Assembly: GCA_933228895.1 (NCBI GenBank)
Contig: OW121848.1
Location: 83,409,470-83,473,469, forward strand
Length of the DNA stretch: 64,000 bases
Reading direction: 5' to 3'
From: Platycnemis pennipes
Taxonomy: Eukaryota > Arthropoda > Insecta > Odonata > Platycnemididae
Part shown: piece by piece, positions 29,520 to 43,591 of the stretch
How positions within the stretch are numbered: position 1 is the stretch's first letter
How the letters are laid out: every line of letters begins with the position of its first letter
Notes under the pieces: generated by a model
Told to the model about the DNA's origin: nothing
What the model saw: only the letters and a program-made list of their open reading frames with translations
Databases searched by the model: none
Translations under genes and position numbers: made by a program

Positions 29520-30990
29520 CATACAGAACATATATTATTCAAGTCTTATACCGACTGCCAGTCTTCTTGGACTCAGACCCCTTCTTTTTCTCCATCCTCC
29601 GCGTTTACCAAATATCTTATCAGTCTATTCAATAGTCCGTTACCCTTTACACTCAAAACGTCCCCCATCCACGTTTTCAGCCTCAAGTTTCTCCAATCAA
29701 CTTCTTTTCCGAACACTTTTAACCATTCCCAAATCATCCACCAGTAAATCCAGATTTCATCCGCGTATTTAAAATTGATTAAGTCAGTCTTATCAGAAAA
29801 TGTGATTTAGAGTTAATGTGGACGCATACAACACATATTTCTAATAATTTATCAATCGGCATTTAAAAATAAAATACAAAAGTTTTAAAATATAACTTTT
29901 TGAGAGTTAGTGCGATTTGACTTCACAAGTTTGGTTCCACCAAAGTTCTGTGGTATACATGGTCTTTTAAAAATTATGTGATTAATTATTTGGAAGTAGA
30001 GGCTAATATTGACATACAAATTCACACAAAACCTAATTAGTGCATATTATTGTTGGTCCACGGTATTCGCTAGAAAATATATTCCAAATGCTCCAGGAGC
30101 CATTTGAGGTAAACATTTAAGAAATGAGATGAGACTCGTAGTTACTTTGTGGAATACCATTTTGCACAATAAATGAATTGGTTTTTACAAACCCCAGGGT
30201 CAGTAATAAAATGGCACAATCCGGATTTCAAAGTATTGACATTATCATCAGGTGCATACACAATCCATTTGCATTTCTATTACATCAGATTAAAGGGATT
30301 TAATTCAAAGCCAATCATAACACCATACTTCAAAGAGCGCTTTTTAGATACAGCAACAAATACGCATCTATATTTTTTCTATGTCCTTCAACCTTAAACG
30401 CAAGGTACGGTTTCAGTAGGCAAACAGCCATCCGTCTTGAAAAGAAGAGATAAGCACCTTTGGCACACAACTCAAGATCAGTGACTCTGGAGGCTGCTTT
30501 TGTTGCGCCCAGAAAATAAGTAAAGAGCTCAAACCCCTGGGAAAAGGTTTTGTTGCTTAGGTTTCCTTGTATTCTCTTTTAGACCAAAAGGACTCACCGT
30601 AGGAGACGTAATCTTCCCCTGGGCACGCCCCCGGGGCTAACGCTGAAATTACCGTCACCGTTTTAAGCGTGGGATTCCTTACAAAATGCATTTCCCTCAA
30701 GTAGCTCGTAGAAAAACATTGAAACTTTCTCACCGACTTTTGTTATTTCTGATACAGATTTACTTGGCTTCGCGGGAAGTCTTTGAATTGGCGCTAAACT
30801 AAAAAATAAATAATCCTCAAAGCGGTGGGCCATGTCGTGGGTGGCCTAAGATTTTCTTTAAAAATAGTGAAGGATTTATATACATCAATCCTGAAGCTTA
30901 GATATTTCCCACTGAAATTTCTAATCAATCCCCAGGGCTCCAAGCTTACTAAAGCACTCGTAAACACAGTGCTGCTCGATTCTGTCCATG
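29520..30990. other. AT-rich spacer, no supported gene
   Basis: No domain-bearing frame and no element end recognised. Confidence 0.4.
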
Positions 30991-30993
30991 ATT

Positions 30994-31800
30994 CTATCTA
31001 CATCTACATAATACCCTGCAAGCCACCATAAAGGTGTTTGGCAGGGGTTGAATTCTCACCAAACATGCACTACTATCATGCATAAAAAAGGATTAGTATT
31101 TATATACTGTTCTAAACTACACTATTTAAGAAAAGATAAAAATAGCCAAGCAAATATGCAAAAACATGCTGTTAGTTGGGTTAGCTTCAAGTCCTTATAC
31201 CAACATGCAGCTACCAATGTTATCCACACTATCCATTGCTACACTCGTACTGGATATATTTACCATTATTCATATCCCTAATTGTACGAGGAAAAAAGGA
31301 CATTTTGAATCTGTCAGTTCGGCAATCAATTTCTCTAATTTTGTGATTATGGTCCAGTCTACCATAGTAATTTGGGGTTCGCAAAATTAACATCATCACT
31401 GAAAATATGGTCTTGGAATTTGTTTAAGAGATTAAGTCTAAATTTCAACCTGCGACCTGATAATGATTCCCAATTTAATTCATTTAATAGACTGGTTACG
31501 CTAATAAGGTTATCGTAATTGATCTACTACCTTTACAAATCTTGCCGATCTTCGCTGCACATGTTCAAGTTCATTATTTTTACCGAATTCTTAGGGATCC
31601 CATACACTGGTAGCATATTCCAAATGAGGTATAACAAGGGAAAAGTAGATGATGTTTCGTTTATGATCGTCACATTTACCCAGTACTCTTTCCACGAATC
31701 CCAGTTTACGATTCGCTTGACCTATTATTTCACGTATGTGTTTACCCCAGGAAAGATCATGTGTCAGAATGATTCTAGTAAAATACATTACCTTCAATAA
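30994..31800 (-). pseudogene. CR1/L2-like non-LTR retrotransposon relic
   Basis: On the minus strand, about 31800-31594 reads as the region after the reverse transcriptase core: HDLSWGKHIREI, ANRKLGFVERVLG, then HLEYATSVWDP, a very recognisable LINE signature. A stop follows WDP, after which LEHVQRRSARFV continues in the same frame. A frameshift then leads to VTSLLNELNWESLSGRRLKF. The 3' end carries CTGCCAAACACC ... GGCTTGCAGGGTA and a degenerate TAGATG tail near 30994-31007. Everything upstream (endonuclease and most of the reverse transcriptase) is missing. It is a 5'-truncated, inactive copy. Family assignment within CR1/L2/Jockey is by motif only. Confidence 0.8.
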
Positions 31801-33290
31801 TGCAATTTATTTATCAGGTTATTCATATGAAATAAAATATTTGATGAATATAACCTATCGGACGAACAGCATTAATTATGAAACATTATTACTTAGATTA
31901 GCTTTGAAGGTTTTTTGACGTTTTTTTAGAACGATGGTTTTTATGACGGAACAACCACATTTATTCTCATTTTCAAATTTGACAATTTCTCACCTAAAGC
32001 TGTTTCCCATTTTGATTCAGAATACGACTTTCCATCCTTCCATGAAATCTTATATTTTTACAAGCTAGATAAAAACGAATCATTTTCTTGAATTCTGGAA
32101 GCAATAAATTCATTTCAGGACGGTTTCCTTAGCATCTTGAAACTGAAAATACAATGGAATGCCTGAATGTACATACATCTCCTCGGTCACGGCAAAACGT
32201 GTCTGTCTCAAACTATGTATTTTCATCACGATCTTATTTTACGGCAAGAGTGAACAGTATACAAGGGACATCTTGTTTGCCTCAACTGCATTCCAGCACC
32301 CGCCCCAACCATTTTGCGCTCAGTCATTGGGCGCGTTATAAGATGAATAGGTGACGACAACTCGCGGAGAAAAATGGCCTCCCTACCCGAACTTCGTTAT
32401 CTTCAAGAAATAAACGACACCTGTCTCGGGTAGGAATTTGTTCTTTTCTTTATGGAGAAGAACGATGGTGAGAATTTGTAAAGAATGTCACTAGAGGAGT
32501 GAAAATTCTATCCATGTGAGTGAACTTTCCTACGCTTCAAAGTACGTTATTGTGTTCGACAAGCAATAGGAGTTGGCCTGGTTAGCAATGGGTAAAGCTC
32601 CAGTCAAAAACCCCGTAAGAGGAGAGTTCAGCTTTGGTCCAGGTATTCAGCAAATTATATAACTCTTGACTCTATTATGATGATAACCAATGGATAAAGT
32701 AAGACGCATATGACAGCATCTTCACCATGTCGATTAATGATTGTTAACGACCTAAAAAATAATACCTTCCTTACATAAATCTGATTCAAATGCTTTTACT
32801 TCGAAGTAATATAACTTTAGGTTTGCATGTAAATATTGTATGTTTAGAGATGATTAACCCCATTTCAGGCATCCTTGAGAATGCTTGCAGGGTACTCTGT
32901 ACGTATAGATGTAACCAAGGAGAATTCTCCCAAACCAGGAGAATCGAAAAAGCTAGCAGTTGGGTATTGGAAGTTCAATGACGTGATGTTAATCCTCTAC
33001 TGCATAACATAAATTCGCGGGTTAAAATCCCGACAGCAGGTTTTTCCCTACTCGAGGCAAGAATGAGCGCGTTCGTCACGGTTTTTACTTTTATTGTATT
33101 TTACATAGTAAATAAGTAATACGGATAAATATGCACACGAATTACTGCCACAATCTTGCGGTATTAGTCAGTTCGATGATTGGCATTGGAAAATGTTTCC
33201 TTGCTCTAGCCACCAGATGCCAAGCAGAGCTGACCTCGTCTCCTAGGCCAGCGTCAATAATCGTAAATACGACACCTAGGGGAAGGGTCG
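31801..33290. other. AT-rich spacer with weak repeat traces
   Basis: No gene supported. A short GCTTGCAGGGTACT word near 32884 resembles the LINE tail seen at 17355 and 31010. Two tRNA-like stretches (about 32575-32645 and 32965-33045, the latter with GCGGGTTAAAATCCC) may be old SINE heads. Confidence 0.35.
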
Positions 33291-33294
33291 AAAG

Positions 33295-34345
33295 TTTTTT
33301 TTTTTCACGGAAAAGGCTGTTTCTAAGGAAAATAACTACATCCCCGGACGTCGGATCTTCCCCGAGCTCTTTGAGCGTGAGACGCCATGCTTCTCGGCCG
33401 ATCTCCCCCAAAACTACCGCGGCCGCTAGGTCCTCCTTTCTCAGCCTTCTCGACCAACCCAACCCCCCTTGACTACCCCTGATTTACGACCTGGAGTCCC
33501 CTCCCACCAGCCGAACACGATTCTCCTTCCGACACCCCCGCACCGGCTGCCCCCTTGCTTATAACTCACCACCACCAAGCTCCCCCCTACCTTCGCTCCC
33601 TTCCTTACGCCGCCTCACGAACCCACCTTCACGCTGGGAGTCGAACGAGCCGCGTACAGAACACGAGGGGAATGCCGGGAACCGACGCCTTCGCCCCAAC
33701 TCCTCTCCAAACCTCCCACTCATCTCCCTCCTCCTCGCTTCCACTTTAAGGGGTCTCCACGAGTCCAATCCTCCCTCTCACCCATCCCTCCCTCGCGGGG
33801 ATCACTCTCGGGGGCGATACGACTGGTCAACTATCCTCACCTTCTCACGAGAGAGGGGGAAAAAAAGTTTCATCCAACAGGACGCAATTTCTCCGCCGTA
33901 ATTGAGTAGTGGGTTTAGTCTCGCAGGGGTTTTGGATAGTTTGCTCGGACCGTAAAATAAGCATTGCTTTCCGATGCCGATCCAAGAAGAAAAGGATGAA
34001 AAAAAACGGAAAGAGATGGGGAAACCAATCCGAAGGGAACCAATCACGCATCTTTCGGCTTATAGCTGTTCGGGAAAATATAAAAAAAATACATTTTCTC
34101 CCCCACGCCTGCAGAGGAAGGTGTCGGTATGATGGGCTCCGAGGGTGTTTGGAAGGATTTCCCCTTTCCATTATGGCCCTATCGACAGTCCCTCTGATTG
34201 GCCGGGTCGGCACAATGTGTGCTTTTTATGCCTGGGGTGATTCTTCCCCTCTTGCTCTCCACCGTTGACGTATGTTTATCGCTCAATTCCTTCCCCACTT
34301 CATTTCCCCGCCCTCCGCCATTAAATCAACAGCTCCATTTCTGCC
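33295..34345. other. GC-rich, pyrimidine-biased island
   Basis: CpG-dense from about 33330 to 33800, with plus-strand pyrimidine bias at 33470-33790. A second, milder GC-rich portion lies at 34100-34340. Frames of up to 122 codons on both strands overlap and have no domains. Composition suggests a regulatory CpG island, unproven. Confidence 0.45.
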
Positions 34346-34349
34346 TCAT

Positions 34350-35145
34350 GAGAAAGAGGACTCGGTTGAGGTGCCCACGTAACTCTTCTTTGAGAATAAC
34401 ATTTGTCGGAAACTCCACTCTGTCCTACGTGAGCCCAGCCAGCGATGGAAGGGCTCATAGTGGACATTTTCAGACTATCCCAATTCGAACCTCCGATTTT
34501 ACATATTTTTCGGTGATATAACGAACCTATTTCGCCGAGTTTCTCACATCCATTTCTCCTCTTGCTAATTCCAACCATTTCCCTTACACATACAAACCTA
34601 CCTGACTATTCTTCAAGGTGCAAATAGAGTTCATTATGCATCGTCAATCCCAACAGCAAGAATAGACTATAGGTTATAGTTCGCGAATAGCATTGAACGC
34701 GGTCTCTTGAGGACGTTTAATTCCTTATTTTACAGTCCCTCCAAGATGAGAGCGTTAATTTTTCTGTTCACGTTGAGGCGCACGCATAAACAATGCACAC
34801 AACAGTCATCAAACAATCTTTGCTATTAATCATATCACGTGCGGGTAATCATATCAAAAGGAGCGCATCCCTGTCTCTTTAAGTCTCATTGCAATCCACA
34901 CCAATACCAGAATAAAATGACTGGGTATAGCGAGATTTAAAACTAATTTCTGGAATATCAGGACGACTTAAAGGTAGCCCTTCTCAATCGTTATTATCAT
35001 CACAAGTAATTCCATTTTCGAAACTCTGACTGGTTCACTGATGGTCAGAAGAACACCAAATTTGAGTTTGTCTCCGATTAAGTTCCATTGGTGGGGTTTT
35101 AAATGTATGACGTATCGAATTCGCCTCACATAGAGGGAATCGATT
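34350..35145. other. Spacer, no supported gene
   Basis: No feature recognised. Confidence 0.35.
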
Positions 35146-35149
35146 TAGG

Positions 35150-35275
35150 ATAGAGTGAAAATAGTAAGGAAAAACGGTGAAGAGAGACTAAGCGACGGCA
35201 TTAGTGTACTCTTAACAATAGGCGCCGCTTAACACCGCTTTACATCTCATCCGATGACCAAAGTACGGAATATTA
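35150..35275 (-). mobile_element. tRNA-derived SINE, family B, partial (minus)
   Basis: Only the body and tail are clear: GTCATCGGATGAGATGTAAAG, GTTAAGAGTACACTA and GTCTCTCTTCACC on the minus strand, in the same order as the other family B copies. The tRNA-like head is not recognisable. Confidence 0.5.
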
Positions 35276-35279
35276 AATG

Positions 35280-38145
35280 CTCACCAATCCTCAATGAGAA
35301 AAAAGAACGCCTGATTGGGAAAAGAGTATGGACTTATTAAGGAATGATTAAGGCATTAATGTACTCATCAATGTTACATTTGCATAACCTTTAGGTAAGT
35401 TGATTCCGGCCTGAAAAGTTGTCTGTGGCATATCTTTCCAAACAACCCTCCTTTTTTCCACCTATTTTTCATCTAGCGCATGACATACCCATTCTTGAAA
35501 CGCCTTTCAAGGCGCTGTATTGCCTTACACTAGTATTATATTAATTTTCAGCTTTCTAATTTCTGCTTTGTCTTAATGCCCTCCGTTCAATTTTTCTGCT
35601 TTCTTCAGCTTCTTTCTTGCCCCGTTGCTAATATAACTTATCCTTTTCCTTCCTTTCTACCCAGCTTGCTTTATCTAAACAACATCATTCATAATTTTCA
35701 ACAAATCCGGATTTCAGAATTCCTCTTACCCGAGGCACTCTGTAATACGCTGTCCTCGGACAATTCCTACCAAAAAAATACCTTCGCACTGTCGTATAAC
35801 TCAACACTAAACCAATTTTTATCGAAAATATTAGCACTTACACGTTACCTACGTAACTATCTATAATAATAATCTCTTCGAACTTCATATACTAGCCTTT
35901 CAACTTAAACAGAGTCTCTTTCGCTCTTCATTATATTTTATGCTCAACCTGAAAACCTTACTTTGATTCCTTAGCGCGTCAAACATTGATTTCAATTTCC
36001 CTAGTGGCTTGAAAAACTTTTGCCATCCGCAAATTTCATTTTAGTCTCCTCCCATTTTCTTTAACATCATTGGAAAACACAAGGATTTCGGAACGGAGGA
36101 GGAACTCGTACCTTAAAAATGATACAATAATGATACAATAGACAGACTCGGTGTATGTAGGTACTCGGGGTCGATAAACAGCCAGATGGCCCTTTACGAC
36201 AAACTTCCGTTAAAAATCGAAATAGACCATTAGGGGCATTTCCGAAAGATTTAGACGCCCATTATTAGCCTTTTGAATTACTAACTACTATTTTACAAAA
36301 TACATCCATTATCTTCGTACAATTATTTACACTTTGCTCCTAGGAGGTTCTTAGCAATACTACTTTATGAGGGAAGAAAATTCATTTTCCTACCCTCTGC
36401 GAACTGCTTCCATTACCAGCTGATATTTTTCCTCATTTCCCACGCCAAGAAAATTACATGTCAGGTTGGCCAAATGAGTTTTTCACCATTCTCAGCTTGA
36501 AAAATTTCTCTCCGTTGCTACATATAATTAGAATTTCTTTTCAAAATGTTGGTTCTGTATTGTCTGGCATGGCATTGGATAGGCATACAAACGTAAATTG
36601 CCATTTACCACACCAGGGTAGTCACCGTGATAAAAGCCACAAAAAAAAACCTACAGAGTTGTTTTGAGGCCCTTACCATTGACATTTGATTAAGGGTGCC
36701 CCGGGCATATCTGGCCAACTCCAGTCTTTGTTACAGCGTAGTAACAGATCATTTGGTTGCATTTACCTGCTAAATGTTTGTTTACGCCAATAACAAACCC
36801 ACTACTTGCCTTACAGAGTACACCGATTATGTAGAAATTTCGATTCTCTTTTATATTTGTCACATGATTCCGGTTCCAAAATACAAATAGAGCTAAAGAG
36901 GCATGGGAGCTCGGGGAAAATATTACATGCAACACCTACATCTAACATTTTAACTACTGAAACCACATTCATTACATAAAACTAACGGATATTTTATCCA
37001 TTCCCCCATTTCCTATTTCGAATTACGTCAGAATTATTTGGAAAGTGGGCGCCACGCTCATTATTATTAATGGCACACAAATAAACGGTCTTCACTTGCC
37101 CCTCACCTCACAAAGACAAGTAGAGAATGAAATGTTTTTGCTCCATTTTTCTTCATCCCTACAGGTACCATGTGAAAAAGTCTGCTCTAAAAGAGCATTG
37201 ACGGCTTGGGTACCGGAAGTCTCAAAGATTAGGAAACGATCCGAGAAAGTGCTGGATGGTTCAGTCTATGGTTCCCCTCTGACCACTTTTTCAGTTTCCG
37301 GTCAGTAAAAACGCCCCCTACCCACCACGAAAATCTACATTTTACCCTTAGGCAATGACAAAGATGTGAGTTGAGACAGAGGGTTGGCTAGACAAACATT
37401 CGGACATGAAATCCGAGGCAAGAAATACGTAATGTTGACTTAATCCGTTAATTGTAAAAACTTAAGGCATTTTATACTCGTTATTTGCTAAAAAAAATAA
37501 ATTACATATAATAAGCTGACCATTCCTCCTCAACCCCGATTCACTCGCTACCGCAAAATACTGTCCCATGATAAGTTAGCCATCACAGTGGCATACATGG
37601 AAACGTGTATTAATTTGTCGGATAATTCTTTATTCAGTGGATTGCAAGCAATAAAACAACGGTTAACTCAATAACTATGAAAAATAGTTTTCGAAACACC
37701 GAAAAATAAAGCGAAAGAATGCGTAGGAATGTGAGGCACTAAGCAAGAATGAAAAAGAAATCTGTTGCATTCGAAACATATTATTGATAGCAGCCTAATA
37801 TCTAACTTTTTATGATAAGCAATCACTAAATACAAGCATTAATATTCAGCGAAAACATGTCGATTTGTTAATTATTTCCAACTGGCATTAAACCGCAAAT
37901 TAAAATAATGAAAATCCATTTCACTTAAATACTTTAAGCCCGCAAATTCGCTCGCTTAAACGTTCCTTCGCAAAAGAAACAAAAACCAGCAACGCTTTAA
38001 TTGGCTTGGCCTCGCTTCGAGACAGTGACACATGGCCAACATCAGAACAGCAAATATATTGAGTAAAAAAAGCACGTTCAAGCCTTTTCTAGAGGACGCC
38101 TATTACTTCTTAACTCGGTCTTCCTCATCCATCTCGTGAAATAAA
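35280..38145. other. AT-rich spacer, no supported gene
   Basis: Almost 3 kb without a recognisable gene or element. The 10-bp word ATGATACAAT is repeated in tandem near 36119-36141. Confidence 0.4.
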
Positions 38146-38149
38146 TCGG

Positions 38150-38960
38150 CACGTCCACAGAAACCGATGACCGTTGGTCGGCTCTCCCTCTTTGCATGAT
38201 TGGACCTCGCCGCATGGGGTGCTGTCTTGCCCATTCCCGAGTAATGCTGTGTAACAGCTCTTTTTACTCCTCGGCTCCTCCGATTCCTCCCTTTCTCTTT
38301 CTCTCTCTCTGCCTTTCTTTCTCTTCCTCCAACACGCTCTTCTTCATTTCAGTAGCTCTTCCTCCTTCAGAGATGGCACGAGTCTTGTGCGCCAAGATTC
38401 TCAACCGAAGCAAGGGGGGGAAACGAGGACCGAAAAAACCCCATTCCCGAGCATTGAAGTTACCCGACCACAGCAGCACGCATTGAAGTCTCCCGTTCGA
38501 ACATTTGTGCCCTCCTTTTCCGTCTTCGAAAGACGGCAATGGTGCGAGGTTCCTCGGTTCCTTTCTCAGTAAGTGCCCTTAAATCTTTTCCTTTGCGCCC
38601 CCATCCCCCCTTTCACTCCCTTCCACCCCTTTCATCCTCCCTCACAAAAACATCCCTCACTGCCACCATAGGGCTCCCTCTATTCAGCCCTCAAGCCACC
38701 ACGTCTTCCTTTTCCTATTCCTTGATCCTTTTTTCTTCTCCTTTTCACCAGACTTTAGGTGTCCCCTGTCGCTTCACCCGCACATCTTGACCCCCATCCC
38801 TCCCGCAGGCTTTCGAACCATGTCGGGGATCCCTGTTCCCTTGAAGAAAGACTTTTTACAGTGTCTTCATTCCCGACACGAACTACCCCCTATTCCCCCA
38901 CCTTCACCTTCTTCAGTCCTCTACCCAAACAGGGGGTGCAATGCAGTATACGGATAGACA
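38150..38960. other. Pyrimidine-rich, CpG-containing island
   Basis: CT-rich with a TCTCTTTCTCTCTCTCTG microsatellite near 38296. Several short overlapping frames have low-complexity Ser/Pro products. No domain recognised. Confidence 0.45.
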
Positions 38961-38969
38961 CCCTTTTTC

Positions 38970-41325
38970 GAGGGCCAGTAGGTATCACATTCGTCTTAAC
39001 TTTAAACTCAATACAACGATTTCAGCTAGACGATACGTGTACAATCAATAAGGCTGAAAAATAAAGTCCGTGATCCAATCTTAAGATAAATTGTTTACTC
39101 AAAACTTAGTCAACATTTTAACTACTCACATGAAAAGCTAAATGACACAACAGGACATGTTGTGTGTAGACATTAATTTCAATTACTTACGTTGAAGTAC
39201 GGACTAAATTCCCGGCAGAAATTTAAGACGAGCACCTTTACTGAATGTGATTCAAATATTAGAGACCCCAGTATACCAGAGAAGGTTAGATTATAAAGAT
39301 AAAACTGGAGAAATGACATTAACTATAAAGTGTTGGTTTAAAATGTCACGTTTTCCGAATAAGAAGGGGGAAAACTTTAGATCAAATCGAAGTTACAAGG
39401 AAGATAGGATCGACAATGGAGAATTTACACTTGTTTGCATGCATACTTCTCCAAAAGTACTACAATTGTAAGTAATTTCATACACACATCTCACAGCATG
39501 CGTAAAAAGTTAACTTTGAGGGATCTGACCCGCATGATACTATAAGTAGCAAATCAAGTAGCATTGAAGCTATTATTGCAAGTTGGCAGAAAATGTTTGG
39601 CGATTTCATTCAAAGCCATGCACCACAAAGTACCAGCAGCGTACTTCGTAGACGTAACTGAGAGTTAGTTTATAACGAGAGCTAACAGAGTTTTAATGCA
39701 CACTTCACGGCCCCAGTAACGCTAATATACTGTAGAAGGTCCTTGAAAATACGATATGCATCAATGATCTTGCACTAAGTTGGCTGCGGGCGTGGCTACG
39801 TATAGAGTACCTATAGAGTTTATTCTATCAGTAATATTTCATCCTTCCGTTTTATATCCTCTACAGCAATTTTCCACGCGCAATTATGTTTTCTCAACAG
39901 ATGCCCATTCCGGCTAATCTCAAAGCTGAGTTCATGATTCTCGCATCAAAAGCTAATTTTTATTAATCGCACATTGGATTTTTTCTGAAGCACTTTTACA
40001 CTTCATAACTTCTGACAAAGAATTGCGATTTCTGATATTGGACTTATCTTGTGAAATTTTTGCAATTTATTTGGCCAAAACGTACATGCTCCGTAAATAG
40101 ATAAAATCCTTGCTATCACATAAAGGCAGTCTTATTGTTAGACGTGAGTCGGAAGATGATACTTTAGGGAGGTATTTGGTAGTTAGGAGCTGGTTGCAAA
40201 GTCATTTTTATGACCAAGTGCTAAAAGGATAAAACCAATTTCTGGCCATGCACACACATCGAATAAGATTAAGTTGCTATCATTTTTCAGTAATCTTAAG
40301 CATAATCGGCATGAAAAGAGATCTTTTCCGGAAATAATCGCTCATAGTACTTGGAATTATCGGTCATTAGACTTGAGAGGTGACCACTAAAGAACTGCAA
40401 AGTTTGCTAGTAATGTCCCACCGGAAAAGCAGCAACAGTATGTGTGCAGATCCTCAATGGTCACGATCTCAAGAAGAAGGATTTTGTTTTGTTTTCAAGC
40501 AAATATGAATTAGATTCACTTGGTAGTAATTACATTTCCTATTAACTTAGGCATTTAATATGAAAAAGGTAGCATTAATTATGATGTTTAGGAGAGGAAT
40601 CAGGCCATATTCGTTGTTATGCTATTTCACGCACAACATGTAAATTACATTCCGTAAGAATAATTCAAAATATTCCTTCTCCATCTTCAAGGCATCAGCG
40701 TCTTCGAAACCTTTTTTCTACCACCATTATGCCAAGGGAAAAAATCTCTTTCCGACCGATCTAAATCTTTTGCCTAACCATGGCACATATGGCCACCACG
40801 AAATACATCATCTGTTCGTTCCCTTATTATCCATTTCCTTTCGGCTCCCATTTTTCACAAGTTTCCTATTTCAAAACACCTCAACTACGCCGTTTTTTCG
40901 CCTCGCGTTCGGGTCCTCACAAGAATACCCTCATAGCACCAAAAACTAATGACACCAGTGACACAAAACCTCACTCATGAATAAGCTTCGGTAATCCGAG
41001 TAGATTATTATTCATTAGAGATGACAGCAAATGCCGCGCTACGAAGAGGGGAAGAAAAACAAAACCGAAACACCAAATTTCACACGTGGGGGAGGCACCA
41101 ACACATGACATATGAAAGTTAACAGGATTAACATGGAGTTCAACAGGCGTCTAGAACAGAAGTTCCCAACATTTTAGTCTTGCGCCCCACTTTCCATTTT
41201 CAGGGAAACGAAGAGAAGTTAACGACTTTACGTTCGTATGTTGGCAAATACCAAATGGTATGTTGTAGACGCACATATTTAGGGCATATTGCAGAAGTTA
41301 ACAGAGGAGAGCGTATTGAGGGATC
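38970..41325. other. AT-rich spacer, no supported gene
   Basis: No supported gene or element. Confidence 0.4.
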
Positions 41326-41329
41326 GGGA

Positions 41330-41440
41330 TTGATACCTAGGTAATGTACCCTCCTCTCCTCCCCCACACATCCCTTATTCCTATCCTTATAACTTTCCTC
41401 CCGGTCTGAAGCGCCTATTACTGCGGAAACAGACTTGAAA
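41330..41440 (+). mobile_element. Tail of a family B SINE
   Basis: The stretch ACTTTCCTCCCGGTCTGAAGC (about 41391-41411) and its pyrimidine-rich upstream recur at about 41707-41733 at the end of the adjacent SINE. This suggests a 5'-truncated copy just upstream, making a head-to-tail pair. Confidence 0.5.
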
Positions 41441-41451
41441 CACCCCAAGGG

Positions 41452-41752
41452 ATCGGGTTGTTGTAGTGATTAGAGTATTGGTCTTTCACACCGATGGTCC
41501 GGGTTTGAATTTCGGCAGTCTCAGACATGTTTAATTGGTCATCGGGTCCTAACTTGAGATATATGCGGAGAGCATTTGGAGTTCAGTGCTCCATCCGTCG
41601 GATAGGACGCCAAGCTGCCGTCCGTTTTGCGACTTTCGTGAAGAGCAATTTAATCCCGGCGCCTTGTTTTTCTCCACCCCTCCACCTTACCCTCAATTCT
41701 CATCCTTAAAACTTTCTTCCCGGTCTAAAGCGCCTACAAGAGCAGGGACGGA
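41452..41752 (+). mobile_element. tRNA-Glu-like SINE, family B, most complete copy
   Basis: The head resembles a Glu-type tRNA: TAGTGATTAGAGTATTGG (A-box region), CTTTCAC at the anticodon position, and GGGTTTGAATTTC as a worn B box. The body carries ATCCGTCGGATAGGACG, and the tail is CTCCACCCCTCCACC, with family B words found inverted at 19880-20160, 35150-35275 and 50940-51186. It is non-coding and would be moved by LINE machinery. The B box has decayed, so it is probably inactive. Confidence 0.62.
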
Positions 41753-41759
41753 CTCAAAA

Positions 41760-43590
41760 TTACAAATAAGAAGAGCATACAAACAAATTGAGTCCCACCA
41801 GTTAGAAAATACTGCTCAAGCATAGGTATGGAAGCTCTTACTGACGAGACATTTTTCATCAGTACGCAAGTACAGCATTCAAATTAGGTGCAGCTAAAAA
41901 AAGAAGAAAGGCGAGGGAACAACCTAATATAAAGTCAACATAGTAGTGACAAGATACAGAGGAAAGATAGACAATGGCAAAACTGTGTCTTCAAAAACTA
42001 ATAACGGGGGCAGATACTGAAGTGCGAATGGATGGAGCGAATGAATAAATGAAAAATGGAGAGGAGATGACAGGAAGAAAAGGTCTTGTCTATTACTATA
42101 GAAAGAAGAACTAGGCAACTTGAAACCGCAGAGGTTAGGTACATATTAAATAATACTGCACCTCAAAAAAGATGACGGAAGAAAACGTAGCCCAAAGTAA
42201 AAGAAATGGCAGACGACATTACACGGAAGAGCTTTAGCAGCGTAAAATAGCACGAAAAGAGATGAATACTGCATTGAAACAATTTTTGACAGGAAGAATA
42301 AAGTGAGAATAGAATAAATTAGAACCCTAGCATCTTATATGAATGAGAAGAGATAAATGGACATATAAATACCATAGCTATGTCATCCGCACTTTACAAT
42401 TAAACTTGCACGAAAAACACATTAATTTCTCGACACCCACAGGTAGCACTAAAGGTTAGTCAACGGGGGTAGTCTCAACGCATTAACCACTACGAAAACC
42501 TCATAGAATGGTATTCATAGCCCTCTCTTTAATGTGTAAATCACCCTCTATAAAACATTGTGAAGGATAAAATAAACAGCGATATTAACAAGGGTAATAT
42601 CATTAATTTTATAAGAATGAGTTTAATATATTATGCACAACTGAATCTCTCAGTCACAGAAGATATCTACAATATGTTTACTTTCTTGCAATGACTGAGA
42701 GAAAAATTTTTCCAGTGTCCTCAAAAAGAAATAGTGTGCATTATGATTTCTTAAAGTCTTGTCTAATTCTTTTTGGTACTTACGCTTTCTCGTCCGTTTT
42801 TCTATAAATCTTCAAAGTATTGAAATAAGGTAATAACATGATGTTAGTCCCTTTTTGAATTCAAATAATTCCTTAAATACTGCTTCATACAAAACATACA
42901 AATTATTGGAGACATTAAAAATTGGTCTACTTAAAATTTTACAAAAACTCACCTTTACATTGTCATAGCTTCAGAGTTGCCTGTTTATAAACAATGGGAA
43001 AATAATGAAATGTATACTTTCCTAGAAAGATAATCGCGTTTGTTCTACAGAAAAACTCCCAAGAATACAGTCACTTTAAAATAAACTGCTGATAAAAATT
43101 AAGAGCCCTCAAAGTCCTTTGTATATTAACAAAATAGAATTAGAATCAACTTATGAATTTAGAATTAACCATTCTAAATCTAAGTCAATGGAATGGGAAA
43201 ACAAAAAAAGGACATAAAATAATAGTCGTACATTTAAATACCGAATTATTTACTAATGATTTGAGTCAGCTCACTGACTGTAATCGTATCATTAGGTACC
43301 ATCCGCCGCTAATCCCTTTTTGGGTTGCAATACTCTCGCCGCGTCGGAAATTTGGCTCGAAATTATAGTATGCTAGCTTAAGATTCCCGTTGAAATTCCA
43401 CGGGAGGGAGAAAACAATAATTACAGATTGTATTAAGAGGTTTTAACATTTTTCATGTAGGGAAGAAAATAAACTTGTGTTATGGAGCTATGGCTCCAAG
43501 TCACTATTGGAACCATAAATATAATTTAAATCAACATAATATTAAATACTGCCTGGACTCATGGACCTGGCCCTTTGCAAAAATAAGAAT
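41760..43590. other. AT-rich spacer, no supported gene
   Basis: A purine-biased stretch at about 41930-42330 could be worn retroelement coding sequence, but I cannot read any motif in it. Confidence 0.35.
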
Positions 43591-43591
43591 T

